Of a DNA stretch of 5,326 nt, positions 4,908-5,326 are shown piece by piece. The stretch covers positions 1 to 5,326 of the forward strand of contig CAMYJM010000214.1 of the NCBI GenBank assembly GCA_947258635.1. The letters run 5' to 3'. Made by a program: the position numbers and the translations under genes. Below the pieces are notes generated by a model. The model ran no database searches, was not told the origin of the DNA, and worked only from the letters and a program-made list of their open reading frames with translations. The stretch's first letter is position 1; each line of letters begins with the position of its first letter. Source of the stretch: an uncultured Acidimicrobiaceae bacterium (lineage in GTDB: Bacteria > Actinomycetota > Acidimicrobiia > Spongiisociales > UBA5794).

Positions 4908-5326
4908 CTACGGTTCGCTCGAGGCGTTCCAGAACATCAGCGCCGGCGCCACGGCGAGCTCGAGGGTGAAGACGCTCCCGTTGTCGAAGCGATAAGTGAG
5001 GTCGCCATCCATGAGCCGCGCCAACCGTCGCGAGACCGTGAGCCCCAGTCCAACCGACCCGGGGAGGCCTACGGCGCGATGGGCCCGTTCGTAGGCCTCG
5101 AATATCGTCTCACGGGCTTCGAGGGCGACACCTTCGCCGTTGTCGGCCACGTCGATCCAGATCCGCTCCTGGTCGTGCCTGATCCCAATCCGGATCGTCT
5201 CCCCATGCTTAAGTAGGTGGCGCTTCACTCGTTTACTATTGATGTAGGTGCCATTGGTGCTGCCCTGATCCTCGGCGAAGATCACTAGCTGATTCTCAAA
5301 ATATTCGCTTGGTTTGATGCTGATCG
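4908..5326 (-). CDS. FHA-like/histidine-kinase ATPase-domain protein, C-terminal part
   Basis: The frame is open to the right edge, so the 5' end is missing; 138 residues are visible, ending at TAG (4910-4908). GTG 5285 is a possible start codon but is unlikely to be the real one, because the frame continues upstream and cutting there splits the domain. Visible residues 14-47 look like the end of an FHA phosphothreonine-binding domain: EDQGSTNGTYIN, then RV, then LLKHGETIRIG. Residues 45-126 look like the ATP-binding half of a sensor histidine kinase: the G1 box DVADNGEGV (58-66), the F box IFEAYERAH (74-82), the G2 box GSVGLGLTVSRRLA (89-102) and a closing SVFTLELAV strand. The N box with its Asn, expected about 35 residues before G1, is replaced by the FHA-like sequence. 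Without it, kinase activity is doubtful. The His-containing dimerisation helix is not seen. The FHA-like part is far less GC-rich than the ATPase part. It could be a true fusion or an assembly chimera. Confidence 0.7.
   Translation of the reverse strand, partial: ISIKPSEYFENQLVIFAEDQGSTNGTYINSKRVKRHLLKHGETIRIGIRHDQERIWIDVADNGEGVALEARETIFEAYERAHRAVGLPGSVGLGLTVSRRLARLMDGDLTYRFDNGSVFTLELAVAPALMFWNASSEP
5207..5326. other. Low-GC segment at the right edge
   Basis: By hand count these 120 bases contain 57 G or C (47.5%), against 61% in 5101-5200 and 72% in 5001-5100. On the minus strand the segment encodes the FHA-like part with codons such as AAA, TAT, TTT, AAT, CTA, AGT, CGA and CTT, which the rest of the window largely avoids. 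The change falls where the protein switches from FHA-like to ATPase-like. This suggests different origins for the two sides. Confidence 0.6.

Noticed and set aside
4887..5216. A 109-codon plus-strand frame after the HAD gene
   Set aside because: It lies opposite the histidine-kinase ATPase domain, whose G1, F and G2 boxes are clear on the minus strand. The plus-strand translation has no recognisable features.
5283..5285. GTG as the start codon of the minus-strand signalling gene
   Set aside because: The frame is open for 13 more codons to the window edge, and starting here would leave only a fragment of the FHA-like domain. The gene is better treated as 5'-incomplete.
1..5326. Mobile elements, CRISPR arrays, tRNA or rRNA genes, toxin-antitoxin or defence genes
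   Set aside because: I looked on both strands and found no terminal inverted repeats, transposase motifs, regular repeat-spacer pattern, cloverleaf or rRNA-like sequence.

Overview
The window is a high-GC bacterial segment of central sugar metabolism with almost no spare DNA. It starts inside one gene and ends inside another, so it looks like a whole short contig or an arbitrary cut. The codons are GC-ending, and the RlmN C-terminus and the histidine-kinase ATPase domain read like those of Actinobacteriota, possibly the Acidimicrobiia. That placement rests on remembered family resemblance, not a search. GalU has a more proteobacterial look, so the lineage is only a moderate-confidence guess.

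Layout. (1) 1-342, plus strand: the 3' end of rlmN, the radical-SAM 23S rRNA/tRNA adenosine C2-methyltransferase. (2) 343-513: a 171-base intergenic leader with a plausible sigma-70-type promoter overlapping the rlmN stop, and several inverted repeats before galU. (3) 514-1401: galU, UTP-glucose-1-phosphate uridylyltransferase (GTG start). (4) 1402-1483: an 82-base gap with a weak extended -10 candidate and a Shine-Dalgarno-like site. (5) 1484-4859: three genes joined stop-to-start. These are tal (transaldolase), pgi (glucose-6-phosphate isomerase of the type usually fused to transaldolase) and a HAD-family hydrolase. tal/pgi overlap by ATGA and pgi/HAD overlap by TTGA, so all three are probably translationally coupled. 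(6) 4860-4907: a short convergent gap with a palindrome. (7) 4908-5326, minus strand: the C-terminal part of a signalling protein in which an FHA-type motif runs straight into a histidine-kinase ATPase domain. It is open to the right edge.

The plus-strand genes share a small metabolite pool. Pgi interconverts glucose-6-phosphate and fructose-6-phosphate. Transaldolase links fructose-6-phosphate to the non-oxidative pentose phosphate pathway. GalU draws off glucose-1-phosphate to make UDP-glucose. The HAD protein has the D-x-G version of motif I also found in the E. coli glucose-1-phosphate phosphatase YihX, so a sugar-phosphate phosphatase role is plausible but unproven.

I see no mobile element, CRISPR array, tRNA, rRNA or defence system, and no convincing new biological system. 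The points most worth a second look are the abrupt composition change and domain join at the right edge (real fusion or assembly chimera), the split Tal/Pgi arrangement, and the substrate of the HAD protein.
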